Positions 25,314-34,953 of a stretch of DNA of 58,926 bases are shown here, one piece after another. Both the position numbers and the translations under genes were made by a program. The stretch comes from CAYJBH01 sp964370605 (lineage in GTDB: Bacteria; Bacillota; Clostridia; Oscillospirales; Ruminococcaceae): positions 1 through 58,926 of the forward strand of contig CAYJJX010000017.1 in NCBI GenBank assembly GCA_964370605.1, read 5' to 3'. Numbering within the stretch: the stretch's first letter is position 1; the number at the start of each line of letters is the position of its first letter. Below the pieces are notes generated by a model, which was not told where the DNA came from, searched no databases, and saw only the letters and a program-made list of their open reading frames with translations.

Positions 25314-26114
25314 TCAAACAAACAATAACAGACTGACCGCCATCACCATCATACCGACTACAAGTCCGTATATGGATAGATGGTGGTTGCCGTATTCTCT
25401 CGATGTCGGTAGTAGTTCATCGATTGATATGAACACCATAATGCCTGCGACACCGGCAAAAAGTATACCAAAAACCGAATCGTTCATTATCGGCATCAGC
25501 AGCAGCCAACCGACCAGTGCACCTACCGGTTCTGCCAGACCCGACAAGAACGAATATAAAAAGGCCTTTTTCTTGGAGCCGGTCGCGTGATATATAGGCA
25601 TCGAGACTGCTATTCCTTCCGGTATGTTATGCATGGCTATCGCCACTACAATCGGAATCGCTACACCCGGGTCTTGCAGTGCCGATACAAAGGTTGCAAG
25701 CCCTTCCGGAAAGTTATGAATTGCAATGGCAAGCGCTGTAAAAACACCCATGCGCATTAGTTTTTTATTGTCTTTTTTATCGCCCTGCTCTCCCTCCATA
25801 CTTTTCACCTCATGAGGGTTTTTGTCCTCCGGAATCAATTTGTCGATTATAGCAATAAAAAACATACCGGCGAAGAATGAAATCACGGTGATGAGATATC
25901 CAAGCCGATCTCCGTATTCGATGGTCAACGAATCACGAGCTTTTACAAAAATTTCGATCATAGACACATAAATCATGATTCCGGCCGAAAAGCCGAGGCT
26001 GACACACAAAAACTTTTTGTTGTCGGAACGAGAAAAGAAGGCTATAACGCTCCCCACTCCGGTCGCAAGGCCGGCAAAAAGCGTCAGGCAAAATGCAAAT
26101 AAAACGTTATCCAT
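25314..26114 (-). CDS. ZIP-family metal transporter (ZupT-like)
   Basis: Divalent metal ion uptake, probably zinc. 266 residues with eight predicted membrane segments. The ZIP signatures are clear: IHNFPEGLATFVSAL in the fourth segment and MHNIPEGIAVSMPI in the fifth, then GLAEPVGALVGW. A variable cytoplasmic loop (about residues 93-122, charged, KSMEGEQGDKKDNKK) lies between segments 3 and 4 as in the family. The start ATG 26114 has GAAAGGGAAG upstream. The gene converges on the GNAT gene with only 28 bp between stops and no obvious terminator. Confidence 0.92.
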   Translation of the reverse strand: MDNVLFAFCLTLFAGLATGVGSVIAFFSRSDNKKFLCVSLGFSAGIMIYVSMIEIFVKARDSLTIEYGDRLGYLITVISFFAGMFFIAIIDKLIPEDKNPHEVKSMEGEQGDKKDNKKLMRMGVFTALAIAIHNFPEGLATFVSALQDPGVAIPIVVAIAMHNIPEGIAVSMPIYHATGSKKKAFLYSFLSGLAEPVGALVGWLLLMPIMNDSVFGILFAGVAGIMVFISIDELLPTSREYGNHHLSIYGLVVGMMVMAVSLLLFV

Positions 26115-26207
26115 AGGTTCTTCCCTTTCTCGTAGCTATAATAAATACGGGTTCAACTTTTGCTGTAACATAATATGCCGCCATGTAAAAAATGTTTAGT
26201 TTTTACG

Positions 26208-26236
26208 TTGACAAATATGGCATGTTATGGTAGAAT
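26208..26236 (+). promoter_or_regulatory. Promoter of tRNA-Gln
   Basis: Consensus TTGACA (26208-26213), 17-bp spacer, TAGAAT (26231-26236), 22 bp before the mature tRNA. Confidence 0.75.
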
Positions 26237-26257
26237 AAACAGGCAATATTTCACTAC

Positions 26258-26331
26258 TGCCGAATTGTGTAATGGTAGCACGACAGACTCTGACTCTGTT
26301 TGTCTGGGTTCAAATCCTAGTTCGGCAACCA
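26258..26331 (+). tRNA. tRNA-Gln (anticodon CTG)
   Basis: Full cloverleaf with encoded CCA. Acceptor TGCCGAA pairs perfectly with TTCGGCA; the D stem is GTGT/GCAC; the anticodon stem ACAGA/TCTGT closes a loop CTCTGAC with anticodon CTG at 26290-26292 (reads CAG, Gln); the T stem CTGGG/CCTAG closes TTCAAAT; the discriminator is A and CCA is at 26329-26331. It has its own promoter and terminator. Confidence 0.96.
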
Positions 26332-26332
26332 T

Positions 26333-26370
26333 ACACCGAATCCGAAATGTCTCGGGTTCGGTGTTTTTGT
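26333..26370 (+). terminator. Terminator after tRNA-Gln
   Basis: A 13-bp stem with one G-T pair (26333-26345 with 26352-26364), 6-nt loop, then TTTTGT, starting 1 nt after the CCA end. Confidence 0.85.
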
Positions 26371-26477
26371 AAAACCAAACCCATTGCAAGAATGGATAAT
26401 ATTGGTCGATCTCATAACACACCGAGACCATTGAATGGTTAGTGCTCACAAAACCTGAAGAAAGGAATGTCGTCACT

Positions 26478-28514
26478 ATGAAAAAACTTTTTAAAAACAA
26501 AGTCCGCTTACTTTTCGCCTTGATAACTGCCTGCACTCTGCTGACCTCCTGCGGTTTTGTGGAATTTTTGCTGGAAGACGATTATAGCGAGAGCGATCTT
26601 GGTGATGTCAGCGTTCCGACGATAAACGAGATTATGGCAAATAACGAAACCGAGACGGGGCGACAATGGGCATTATATGTATATATGAGCGGGACAGATC
26701 TTGAAACAGAAAACGGATATGCAACAGACGATCTGATGGAGATCATTTCGGTTGACCTTCCTGACGATGTTGTCGTTATTCTCCAGACGGGCGGAACAGA
26801 ATATTGGCACAACGACTTTGTCAATCCTGACTATATCCAACGATTCATCTATCAAGACGGCTCGTTTACACTTTTGGAAGAGTTGCCACTTTCCAGCATG
26901 GGAAGCGAAGACACTTTTGCCTCTTTTCTCGACTTTGCATATACCAACTACCCTGCCGATGATATAATGCTCAATTTTTGGAATCACGGCGGCGGTAGCG
27001 TCGGTGGCGTCTGTGAAGATGAACTTTTCGATTCTGATACGCTTACAGTTGATGAAATTGAATCTGCCATGACCTCGATTTTCCCGAAAAATCCCGACAA
27101 TCCTCCTCTTTCAATTGTCAGCTTTGATGCATGTATAATGGCAACCATCGATGTCGCAAGTGCGTTGCATGGACATTCGGAATATATGGTTGCATCACAG
27201 GAAAACATCTTACAGGACGGTTTTTATTACACCGGATTTATGCAGGATCTTGCAGACAACACGAGCATCAGTCCGAAAGATTTGTCGTTATCCATCAGTG
27301 AACATTTCCAAGAGGAATACCTGAGGCTGGGCTATTGGGATGAGTTAACCATCTCTGTCACCGATCTTGACTTGGTCGATGAACTGGTGAGTGCTTTTGA
27401 TAACTTCGGAAAAGAGGTTTTCGCCGCCACACTCGACGATCCCGGAAACTATACAAGGTTTTCAAATACCGCACTCAGCACCGAAAACTATGGTGGAAAC
27501 ACCGAGTCGGAAGGGTTTTACAATATGCTTGACATTGGGCACATAGCACGTCAAAACGTTGATGTGTATCCTTCGGCGCAAGCTTTGCTTGATGCCCTTG
27601 ACGAGGCGGTCATATATGAAAACAGCGGGGTTTATCGTTCTGAGGCTACAGGGCTATCTTTCTTTTACTCTCTTGACAAATATATTCCCGAAATATACTC
27701 CTTTGAAGAAATATCAGCAAGTCCCGCATTTGCCTACCTTTATCGACACACCGTAGCAAACGATCTCGACGATGCCGGTCTTGATTATATCTCAGACCTC
27801 GGATATGACTTTGAATCGGAGGAAGATGTTCCGGACCTCATCACCGTCTTTGACATGGGGTGGGACAACCATCCCCTCTATGTTGACCAAGACGGTTTCG
27901 CGGTACTCGAGCTCGGACGTCAGGTTCGTAGCGTACTGGACGAAGTTACATTTAAATTCTCGTACTATGACTATGACAATAATCTTTTTGTCAACCTCGG
28001 CACCGACAACGATCTGATTGCAGACTGGAATTCCGGTGTGTTCCGGGACAATTTCCGTGGTGTCTGGGGGAGTATCGACGGTGCACTTTGCTATATCGAA
28101 CTCGCCTACTTCGGCGACGACTATAACGTTTACTCGGTTCCTGTGTTAATCAATGGCGAAGAGTTCAACCTGTCGGTTGTGTATAACTTCACCTACGAAG
28201 AATGGATCATTGAGGGCGCAACCCCTGATAGTAACCACGGCATCCCGGCAAAGGAACTATATCAGCTTCAGCCCGGTGATCATGTCTCACCTATTCTTTA
28301 CGCCTCGGAACTACATGGCTTCAACAAAGAAACTTTTGAAATTTCTGTTGACACCATAATCGTCGACGAGAACACATCATTTTTCGAAACTAAGCTTTCG
28401 GATGGTATATATCGACTCATTTTTGAGATGCATGACAGTAGCGGTAATATAGCACGCTCTCAACCCGCAAACTTTGAGGTTGACGGCAAAGACATCTACA
28501 GCTCGCTCGGATAG
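26478..28514 (+). CDS. Clostripain-type (C11) cysteine peptidase lipoprotein
   Basis: 678 residues. A lipoprotein signal (LLTSCGF, acylated C25) places it on the outer cell surface. The C11 catalytic dyad is visible: H170 in MLNFWNHGGG and C219 in VSFDACIMA. The N-terminal part WALYVYMSGTDLE is typical of the family. The C-terminal half (beyond about residue 420) is a probable beta-rich extension. Clostripain cleaves after arginine and often self-processes. ATG 26478 follows AAAGGA by 11 nt; the frame is open to a GTG at 26442 but the lipobox spacing favours the ATG. Monocistronic, converging on nadE. Confidence 0.92.
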   Translation: MKKLFKNKVRLLFALITACTLLTSCGFVEFLLEDDYSESDLGDVSVPTINEIMANNETETGRQWALYVYMSGTDLETENGYATDDLMEIISVDLPDDVVVILQTGGTEYWHNDFVNPDYIQRFIYQDGSFTLLEELPLSSMGSEDTFASFLDFAYTNYPADDIMLNFWNHGGGSVGGVCEDELFDSDTLTVDEIESAMTSIFPKNPDNPPLSIVSFDACIMATIDVASALHGHSEYMVASQENILQDGFYYTGFMQDLADNTSISPKDLSLSISEHFQEEYLRLGYWDELTISVTDLDLVDELVSAFDNFGKEVFAATLDDPGNYTRFSNTALSTENYGGNTESEGFYNMLDIGHIARQNVDVYPSAQALLDALDEAVIYENSGVYRSEATGLSFFYSLDKYIPEIYSFEEISASPAFAYLYRHTVANDLDDAGLDYISDLGYDFESEEDVPDLITVFDMGWDNHPLYVDQDGFAVLELGRQVRSVLDEVTFKFSYYDYDNNLFVNLGTDNDLIADWNSGVFRDNFRGVWGSIDGALCYIELAYFGDDYNVYSVPVLINGEEFNLSVVYNFTYEEWIIEGATPDSNHGIPAKELYQLQPGDHVSPILYASELHGFNKETFEISVDTIIVDENTSFFETKLSDGIYRLIFEMHDSSGNIARSQPANFEVDGKDIYSSLG

Positions 28515-28568
28515 GTCTTGCGATTAGACAAAATGTTGTAAAGGCGTGTTCTGATTTCAGGGAATCGG

Positions 28569-29321
28569 TTATGTAAACTCGAATCTGCTCATAGGTTGCA
28601 ACTTGTGAAGGTTTATACGATTCATATGGTCTATACGGTCTTTGATTGCGGGATCATCACAGATCCCCTCACGGATATAGCGGTCTAACACCGCATAACT
28701 AAAACCGAGGTTCTCCTCGTCAGATTTTCCACAAAGGCCATCTATCGGCACTTTTTCCACAAATTTTTCCGGTAAGCAAAGTTCTCTGCCTACCGCCTTA
28801 ACCTCGGTGACGGTCAGATTCATCAGCGGAGAAAAGTCCCCGGCGCCGTCGCCGTATTTTGTTGCGTAACCAACCCAGTCCTCCGACAGGTTGCAGGTAT
28901 TAGCAACCCTTCCACCGACGGTACCGGATACGGCATAGAGCGTAGTCATGCGCAGTCTTGCAGGGGTGTTAAAGGTGGTTACGGTGGACATCTCGTCATG
29001 TCCAAGCTCACAAAGCCCTTCTTTGACAACTCGCATCGTCTCGCTTGCCATCTCACCGATGTTAATCACCACATGGGCAATGTCAAGATGACGGCACAGC
29101 TCAAGACTGTAATCGATATCAAACTGCTCGCCTTGTGGCATTAGCACACCGACAACACGCTCTTTGCCGAGCGCTTTGACACAAAGTGCCGCCACGACCG
29201 AGCTGTCTTTTCCTCCCGAAATTCCAACAACAGCCTTTGCACCGTTGCCATTCTTTTCAAAATAATCTGCAATCCATGCGACAAGTTCGTCGCAGACTTT
29301 TTGTGCATCAAAACTGCTCAT
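28569..29321 (-). CDS. nadE: Ammonia-dependent NAD(+) synthetase
   Basis: Last step of NAD synthesis, amidating deamido-NAD with ammonia and ATP. 250 residues, the NH3-dependent short form without the glutaminase domain. The P-loop SGGKDS is at 35-40; STVTTFNTPARLRMTTLYAV, NLSEDWVGYATKYGDGAGDF and DGLCGKSDEE motifs match. ATG 29321 has GAGGGAG 6 nt upstream; the frame extends to 29351 without support. Last gene of the polyamine operon, 41 nt after nspC; no polyamine role is implied. Confidence 0.93.
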   Translation of the reverse strand: MSSFDAQKVCDELVAWIADYFEKNGNGAKAVVGISGGKDSSVVAALCVKALGKERVVGVLMPQGEQFDIDYSLELCRHLDIAHVVINIGEMASETMRVVKEGLCELGHDEMSTVTTFNTPARLRMTTLYAVSGTVGGRVANTCNLSEDWVGYATKYGDGAGDFSPLMNLTVTEVKAVGRELCLPEKFVEKVPIDGLCGKSDEENLGFSYAVLDRYIREGICDDPAIKDRIDHMNRINLHKLQPMSRFEFT

Positions 29322-29362
29322 AGGTTTCTCCCTCTTACTAAATTTTTGCAAAAATCCATGCT

Positions 29363-30490
29363 TTATAATCTCGATTTGAAATCATCATATCCAAATGACT
29401 TTACCGTTTCAACGGTGCCATTTTCCCTCAAAATGCAAATATCGGGAAGTGCCATGCCATTGAAGGTGTTGTTCTTCACCATCGAATAGATCGCCATGTC
29501 TTCAAATATCAGCCTGTCTCCTCTTTTCAGCGGCTTGTCAAATGAATAATCTCCAATGACATCACCGGAAAGGCAGGTGGGACCGGCAAGGCGATAATCA
29601 TGTCTGCGCTCCCCCTTTTCACCACTTTCAAACAGCGGTGGGCGGTACGGCATCTCAATGACATCCGGCATATGACATGCCGCAGAGCTGTCAAGAATGC
29701 AGATATCCATTCCGTTTTTTACAACATCCAGCACGGTGGTCACAAGATAACCTGCATTTAGTGCGATAGCCTCCCCCGGTTCAAGATATACTTCTACCGC
29801 ATATCTTTTCTTGAAATCGATTAGCGCCTCGATTAACGCCTCAATATCATAATCGTCACGGGTGATGTGATGTCCACCGCCGAAGTTAATCCATTTCATG
29901 CGTGGAATAAACTCACCGAAGCGCTCTTCAAAGGCTTTGAGTGTCGTGATAAAATCATCACTATTCTGTTCGCACAGTGTATGAAAATGTAGACCCTCGA
30001 TGCCGTCCAGCAGGTCTGTTCTAAACTCACTTTTGATCACTCCAAGACGTGATCCGACCGCACAAGGGTCATAAATCGCATGATCTTGAGTGGAATGTTC
30101 CGGATTCACACGGATACCGCAACTCTTGCCGGAGGCTATCGCTTTTTCACGATAACGCTCCCACTCATTAAACGAGTTGAACAAAATATGATCGCATATC
30201 TGCAGTATCTCATCAAATTCATGCTCAAGGTATGCCGCTGAAAAGACATGGTTTTCCTTGCCCATCTCTTCCTGCCCAAGCCGTGCCTCATACAGCCCAC
30301 TGGCGGTGGTGCCGTCGAGGTATCGTCCGATTAACGGATAACAGGCGTACGCCGAGAAAGCCTTTTGTGCCAACAGAATCTTACAATCGGCACGTCTTGC
30401 AACCTCCGCAAGAATTTCAAGATTATGCACCAAACGCCCCTCATCTATCACGTATGAGGGGGTTTTTATGTTGTAAAGTGCTTTGTCCAT
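29363..30490 (-). CDS. nspC: Carboxynorspermidine/carboxyspermidine decarboxylase
   Basis: PLP-dependent decarboxylase of the alanine-racemase fold that turns carboxyspermidine into spermidine (or carboxynorspermidine into norspermidine). 375 residues. The PLP lysine is K43 in LLAQKAFSAYA; the glycine-rich phosphate site is INFGGGHH; the active-site cysteine is in DSSAACHMPD. The start ATG 30490 overlaps the upstream stop by one base (TAATG), so it is coupled to the dehydrogenase gene. The frame is open further upstream but that would overlap the neighbour. The two genes form the aspartate-semialdehyde branch of spermidine synthesis. Confidence 0.93.
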   Translation of the reverse strand: MDKALYNIKTPSYVIDEGRLVHNLEILAEVARRADCKILLAQKAFSAYACYPLIGRYLDGTTASGLYEARLGQEEMGKENHVFSAAYLEHEFDEILQICDHILFNSFNEWERYREKAIASGKSCGIRVNPEHSTQDHAIYDPCAVGSRLGVIKSEFRTDLLDGIEGLHFHTLCEQNSDDFITTLKAFEERFGEFIPRMKWINFGGGHHITRDDYDIEALIEALIDFKKRYAVEVYLEPGEAIALNAGYLVTTVLDVVKNGMDICILDSSAACHMPDVIEMPYRPPLFESGEKGERRHDYRLAGPTCLSGDVIGDYSFDKPLKRGDRLIFEDMAIYSMVKNNTFNGMALPDICILRENGTVETVKSFGYDDFKSRL

Positions 30491-31692
30491 TATTCCACCG
30501 GAACAGGGCTGAAATCTTCCTCCCACGGAAGTCCCCATTTGTTCAGAGCGTCCATGAACGGATCGGGATCAAACTCTTCAATGTTCCAAACACCGGGACG
30601 ATTCCATTTGTCGGTCATGACCATCATTGCGCCTATCATGGCAGGCACGCCTGTGGTGTAGGAGATTGCTTGTGAACCGACCTCTTTATAACACTCTTGA
30701 TGATCACAGATGTTGTAGAGGTAGTAGCTCTTCTCTTTGCCGTCTTTCTTGCCGTGGAAGATACAGCCTATGTTGGTCTTGCCGACGGTGCGAGGGCCAA
30801 GGCTTGCAGGGTCGGGCAGTACCGCTTTCAAGAACTGGAGCGGAATAATCTCTTTACCCTCATAATTGATGGGTTCAATAGAGGTCATGCCGACATTCTC
30901 AAGGCATTTCAGATGGGTCAAATAACTTTGTCCGAACGTCATGAAAAAGCGTATGCGCTTGATTCCGGGCATGTTGAGTGCCAGACTCTCTATCTCTTCG
31001 TGGTGAAGAAGATACATGTCCTTCTCGCCTACCCCTTTGAAGTTGTAAACACGTTTTATCTCCATCGGCTCTGTTTCGATCCATTCGCCGTTTTCCCAGT
31101 AGCTTCCGTTGGCGGAAACCTCACGAATGTTGATTTCGGGATTGAAGTTGGTGGCAAATGGGTAGCCATGATCTCCACCGTTGCAGTCCAGTATATCGAT
31201 ATAGTTAATTTCATCAAAATGATGTTTGAGTGCATAAGCAGAGAAAACTCCGGTCACACCGGGATCAAATCCACTTCCGAGAAGTGCACATATGCCTGCT
31301 TTTTCAAAGCGCTCACGATATGCCCATTGCCAGCTGTATTCAAACTTGGCGGTGTCGTGCGGCTCATAGTTGGCGGTGTCGATATAATGCGTCTTGGTGG
31401 CGAGACAAGCATCCATGATGGTCAAATCTTGGTATGGCAGTGCAAGATTGAGCACCACGTCTGGTTTGAATCCGTTGATCAAATCAACCAGCTCCTCGAC
31501 ATTGTCGGCATCGACCTGTGCGGTATGAATTTTTGTAGTCGTCTTGCCTTCGAGCTCCGATTTTATCTTTTCGCATTTTGATACGGTACGGCTTGCGATC
31601 ATAATCTCTTCAAAAACTTCACTGTTCTGACAGCATTTATGAATGGCTACTCCGGCGACTCCGCCGCATCCGATTATTAAGCATTTTCCCAT
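30490..31692 (-). CDS. Carboxynorspermidine/carboxyspermidine dehydrogenase (saccharopine dehydrogenase family)
   Basis: Reductively couples L-aspartate-4-semialdehyde to putrescine (or 1,3-diaminopropane) to give carboxyspermidine (or carboxynorspermidine). 400 residues. N-terminal Rossmann motif CLIIGCGGVAGVAIH, then HYIDTANYEP, LLGSGFDPGVTGVFSAYA and DCNGGDHGYPFATNF, all typical of the CANSDH family and distinct from lysine-pathway saccharopine dehydrogenase. Start ATG 31692 is chosen over ATG 31704 because AAAGGA lies 11 nt before it and directly abuts the latter. It lies 4 nt after speB and overlaps nspC. Confidence 0.92.
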   Translation of the reverse strand: MGKCLIIGCGGVAGVAIHKCCQNSEVFEEIMIASRTVSKCEKIKSELEGKTTTKIHTAQVDADNVEELVDLINGFKPDVVLNLALPYQDLTIMDACLATKTHYIDTANYEPHDTAKFEYSWQWAYRERFEKAGICALLGSGFDPGVTGVFSAYALKHHFDEINYIDILDCNGGDHGYPFATNFNPEINIREVSANGSYWENGEWIETEPMEIKRVYNFKGVGEKDMYLLHHEEIESLALNMPGIKRIRFFMTFGQSYLTHLKCLENVGMTSIEPINYEGKEIIPLQFLKAVLPDPASLGPRTVGKTNIGCIFHGKKDGKEKSYYLYNICDHQECYKEVGSQAISYTTGVPAMIGAMMVMTDKWNRPGVWNIEEFDPDPFMDALNKWGLPWEEDFSPVPVE

Positions 31693-31696
31693 GTCG

Positions 31697-32554
31697 TTAA
31701 ACATCCTTTCTTTTCAGTTGTAATAAAATTTCTCGTGTTATCTTACAGGCAAGAGCGGTCGACGCTCCGCTTTGATCATAGTGTGGCGACAACTCGTTTA
31801 TGTCGGCTGCAACCACGTTCAAACGATGAAGTTGCAACACCGCAAAAAGCAGTTCTTTGAAACTCACTCCGCCCGCCTCCGGTGTGCCTGTTCCCCAAAA
31901 ACAGGAGGGGTCAAGCACGTCAAGATCGAGTGTAAAGTAAACTGGCTTGTCACCGATTTTTTCAATCATAGCCTCAAATCCTTCGAGGTCAAACAGGTGA
32001 ATGTCGGTGTGTTCTTTGGCAAACTCAAATTCATATCGCTCGCCGCTCCTGATTCCGAATTGATGAATCCGACCATCACCCAGCAGTTTCCACACCTGCT
32101 TTATCACCCCTGAATGGGTGAGTTCCTCTCCGATATAATCGTCCCTGAGATCGGTGTGAGCATCGAAGTGAATCAGATGTAAATCGGGATGTTTTTTCAG
32201 CGCCGCCCGAAATGCACCGAGTGTTATCAAATGTTCACCGCCTAGCATTACCGGTATTTTTCCGTCGTTCAAAATTTGCTCGGTGTATCGTTCGGTCATT
32301 TCCAGCACCCGTTCGGGATTGCCGAACGGAAGGTCAAGATCGCCGCCGTCAAATACCTTGATGTCAAAAAGGTCGCGGTCGCAATAGGGAGAGTATGTCT
32401 CGATCCCAAAGCTCTCATTTCGGATTGCGGACGGACCGAATCTTGTGCCGGGACGAAAGGAGGTGGTTCCGTCAAACGGAACTCCGAACAGCACTATGTC
32501 AGAATCGACATACTCGCTGTCGCACCCTATAAATGTATGTATGTTTTTATTCAT
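31697..32554 (-). CDS. speB: Agmatinase (ureohydrolase)
   Basis: Hydrolyses agmatine to putrescine and urea with two Mn ions. 285 residues. Metal-binding motifs: GGEHLIT, IHFDAHTDLRDDY and LDLDVLDPSCF. ATG 32554 is supported by GAGG 5-6 nt upstream; the frame is open to 32578, inside the end of speE. Placed directly after speE, so an alternative is N1-aminopropylagmatine ureohydrolase, as in the Thermus spermidine route; sequence alone cannot tell these apart. Confidence 0.9.
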   Translation of the reverse strand: MNKNIHTFIGCDSEYVDSDIVLFGVPFDGTTSFRPGTRFGPSAIRNESFGIETYSPYCDRDLFDIKVFDGGDLDLPFGNPERVLEMTERYTEQILNDGKIPVMLGGEHLITLGAFRAALKKHPDLHLIHFDAHTDLRDDYIGEELTHSGVIKQVWKLLGDGRIHQFGIRSGERYEFEFAKEHTDIHLFDLEGFEAMIEKIGDKPVYFTLDLDVLDPSCFWGTGTPEAGGVSFKELLFAVLQLHRLNVVAADINELSPHYDQSGASTALACKITREILLQLKRKDV

Positions 32555-32567
32555 CGGTACCTCATCG

Positions 32568-33425
32568 CTATTTTTCAACCTTTTTTAGCATTTCTTCAAC
32601 ATATTTCGGAAGATAAAACGCTCCTTTATGTAGGTTAGTCGTGTAATATTTAGTTTCGATTTCAAGTGCGTTCCACTTTGCTTCGCAGATGTCCTTGATC
32701 GGTCGAAGCCCTTTCGAGGAAAAGCCGAACATCCAATGGCCGGACGGATATGTCGGTATATGTGCTTGATAGACCTTAGCGACATCAAAGCATTTATATA
32801 TTCTCTTATGCGCTTGTTGCATCTCTTTTGCATCGGCGGTATAAAACGGACTCTCGTTCTGGTTTACCATTATGCCGTTTTTTGTCAGAGCACTGTAGCA
32901 GTTGCTGTAAAACTCCTTGGTGAAAAGCACCTCGCCCGGACCGGACGGATCGGTAGAGTCGACAATAATAAGGTCGTATCGGTCCTCTACCCTTCGGATA
33001 AATTTGATGCCATCCGAAATATGGATGTTGACCTTTTTGCTTTCAAATCCACAGGCAGTCTGCGGCAGATACTTTTTGCAAACCTCGATGACTCTCTCGT
33101 CGATCTCGACAACATCGATAACCTCAATCCCATCGTATTTTGATAGCTCACGTGCAATTCCTCCGTCTCCTGCACCGATCACAAGCACATTTTTTATTGC
33201 AGGATTTACAGCCATCGGAACGTGTGTCATCATTTCGTGGTAGATAAATTCATCTTTTTCGGTCAGCATCATCACGCCGTCCAGCGTCAAGAATTTCCCA
33301 TAATCTTTCGACTCGAAAACAGAAATGTTTTGATAATCGCTCTGTTCTTGATGTAACTGACGGCTCACCTTTATCGAGAGCTTTACATTTTCGCTGTGGT
33401 ATTCACTGTACCAAAGGTTATCCAT
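32568..33425 (-). CDS. speE: Spermidine synthase (aminopropyltransferase)
   Basis: Transfers the aminopropyl group of decarboxylated SAM to putrescine (or another amine). 285 residues, typical. Motifs: YQNISVFESKDYGKFLTLDG, LVIGAGDGGIARE (dcSAM site), VEIDERVIEV and IIVDSTDPSGPGEVLFT. ATG 33425 has GGGAG 5 nt upstream. Located between speA and speB in the polyamine operon, 75 nt after speA. Confidence 0.94.
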   Translation of the reverse strand: MDNLWYSEYHSENVKLSIKVSRQLHQEQSDYQNISVFESKDYGKFLTLDGVMMLTEKDEFIYHEMMTHVPMAVNPAIKNVLVIGAGDGGIARELSKYDGIEVIDVVEIDERVIEVCKKYLPQTACGFESKKVNIHISDGIKFIRRVEDRYDLIIVDSTDPSGPGEVLFTKEFYSNCYSALTKNGIMVNQNESPFYTADAKEMQQAHKRIYKCFDVAKVYQAHIPTYPSGHWMFGFSSKGLRPIKDICEAKWNALEIETKYYTTNLHKGAFYLPKYVEEMLKKVEK

Positions 33426-33500
33426 GGCAACTCCCTTTCTGCGCAATGTGCGGTGTTTGCATGTAGCAGGGCTGTATATGCCCTGTGTCTTGGTTTATTC

Positions 33501-34946
33501 CTAGTCTATGAGCACTTTCAACTCGCTGATATCAAGGCTTTCAGGACCGGTAAGCTTGCTTCCCTTCTCCTTGGTGTAACGAATATAGTCAATAATCTGA
33601 TCCGTTATCCTCTCTCCCGGTGCAAGCACCGGAATACCGGGCGGATAGCAGATGACAAACTCGCCCGCTATCCTTCCGACACAGGAATCAAGCGGCAAGC
33701 TCTCTTTGTCGGCATAAAACGCGGTCTGTGGCGACATCACGACGTTGGGAGCAATATATTCGCTCTCCAACATGCCCTTTCTCTCTCTTTTGTAATCCCG
33801 TCTTATCTGCGCAAGTGCACTGATAAAACGCTCTATATTCTTTTTCTTGTCTCCCACCGAGAGATAGGCAAGAATATTTCCGACATCGCCAAACTCCACC
33901 TGAATGTCATACTCGTCACGCAATATATCATATACCTCGACCCCGGCAAGTCCAAGATCAAGAGTGTTTATAGAAAGTTTCGTGGTATCGAAATCAAAGA
34001 TGGTATCACCGTTTATAAGCTCTTTTGAATAGGCGTAGTAATCCCCTATCTCGTTTATCTCTTGTCTGGCATACTCTGCCATATTCTTAACCTTTTCAAA
34101 AATCCTGTCGCCATCCAACGCCAAATTTCGACGAGAAACATCGAGACTTGATAACAGCAGGTAGTTTGCACTTGTCGTCTGGGTAAGGTTGATTACCTGT
34201 CGTACATAGTTTGCGTTCACGTTTTCTCCGCAGAGCAGAACAGAACTCTGAGTGAGTGAACCACCCGATTTGTGCATACTGACACTCGCCATGTCGGCAC
34301 CGGCCTGCATGGCAGACATCGGAAGTCCCTCGCCAAAATAAAAATGAGTTCCGTGAGCCTCATCGACTAAGACACGAATTCCGTGACGATGCGCAAGCTG
34401 TGTTATAGACAAAAGATCGGAGCATATGCCGTAATAAGTCGGGTTGTTCACCAAAAGAGCGGTTGCCTTCGGATGTTTTTCAATCGCCGAGCGCACATCG
34501 TCGAGCGACATGCCAAGCGATATCCCGAGCTTTTTATCAATACTGGGATTAATATAAACCGGCACAGCACCGGTGAGTATCAGCGAATTGATGACACTTT
34601 GGTGCACGTTACGGGGAAGTATGATTTCATCACCCTTTTTCACGCTGGAAAGGATCATCGCCTGTACCGACGAGGTAGTTCCTCCCACCATAAAAAATGC
34701 ATGGGCCGCACCAAAAGCCTCGGCAGCAAGTTCTTCTGCTTCCTTGATGACCCCGGTGGGGTGGCAAAGATTATCTAGACACTGCATCGAGTTCACGTCA
34801 ACACTCATGCAACGCTCACCCAAAAACTCTGTGAGTTCCGGATTTCCTTTGCCTCGTTTATGACCCGGCACATCGAACGGTACAATCTTGTTGTTCTTTA
34901 GCTCGGTGAGCGCTTCCAGTAGTGGCGCTTTCTTTTGTTTTTTCAA
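33501..34946 (-). CDS. speA: Arginine decarboxylase (Orn/Lys/Arg decarboxylase family, aspartate-aminotransferase fold)
   Basis: PLP enzyme, most likely arginine to agmatine given agmatinase in the same operon; lysine or ornithine cannot be excluded. 481 residues, the size of the Bacillus SpeA/YaaO type without an N-terminal wing domain. FDVPGHKRG near residue 24, DEAHGTHF at 195-202 and the PLP lysine K226 in SVSMHKSGGSLTQSS. The C-terminal domain with PGIPVLAPGERI matches. It follows speD by 7 nt, so they are cotranscribed. Confidence 0.92.
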   Translation of the reverse strand: MKKQKKAPLLEALTELKNNKIVPFDVPGHKRGKGNPELTEFLGERCMSVDVNSMQCLDNLCHPTGVIKEAEELAAEAFGAAHAFFMVGGTTSSVQAMILSSVKKGDEIILPRNVHQSVINSLILTGAVPVYINPSIDKKLGISLGMSLDDVRSAIEKHPKATALLVNNPTYYGICSDLLSITQLAHRHGIRVLVDEAHGTHFYFGEGLPMSAMQAGADMASVSMHKSGGSLTQSSVLLCGENVNANYVRQVINLTQTTSANYLLLSSLDVSRRNLALDGDRIFEKVKNMAEYARQEINEIGDYYAYSKELINGDTIFDFDTTKLSINTLDLGLAGVEVYDILRDEYDIQVEFGDVGNILAYLSVGDKKKNIERFISALAQIRRDYKRERKGMLESEYIAPNVVMSPQTAFYADKESLPLDSCVGRIAGEFVICYPPGIPVLAPGERITDQIIDYIRYTKEKGSKLTGPESLDISELKVLID

Positions 34947-34953
34947 CTTCTGA

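Noticed and set aside
30697..31581. 294-codon plus-strand ORF
   Set aside because: Entirely antisense to the carboxyspermidine dehydrogenase gene, which has clear family motifs.
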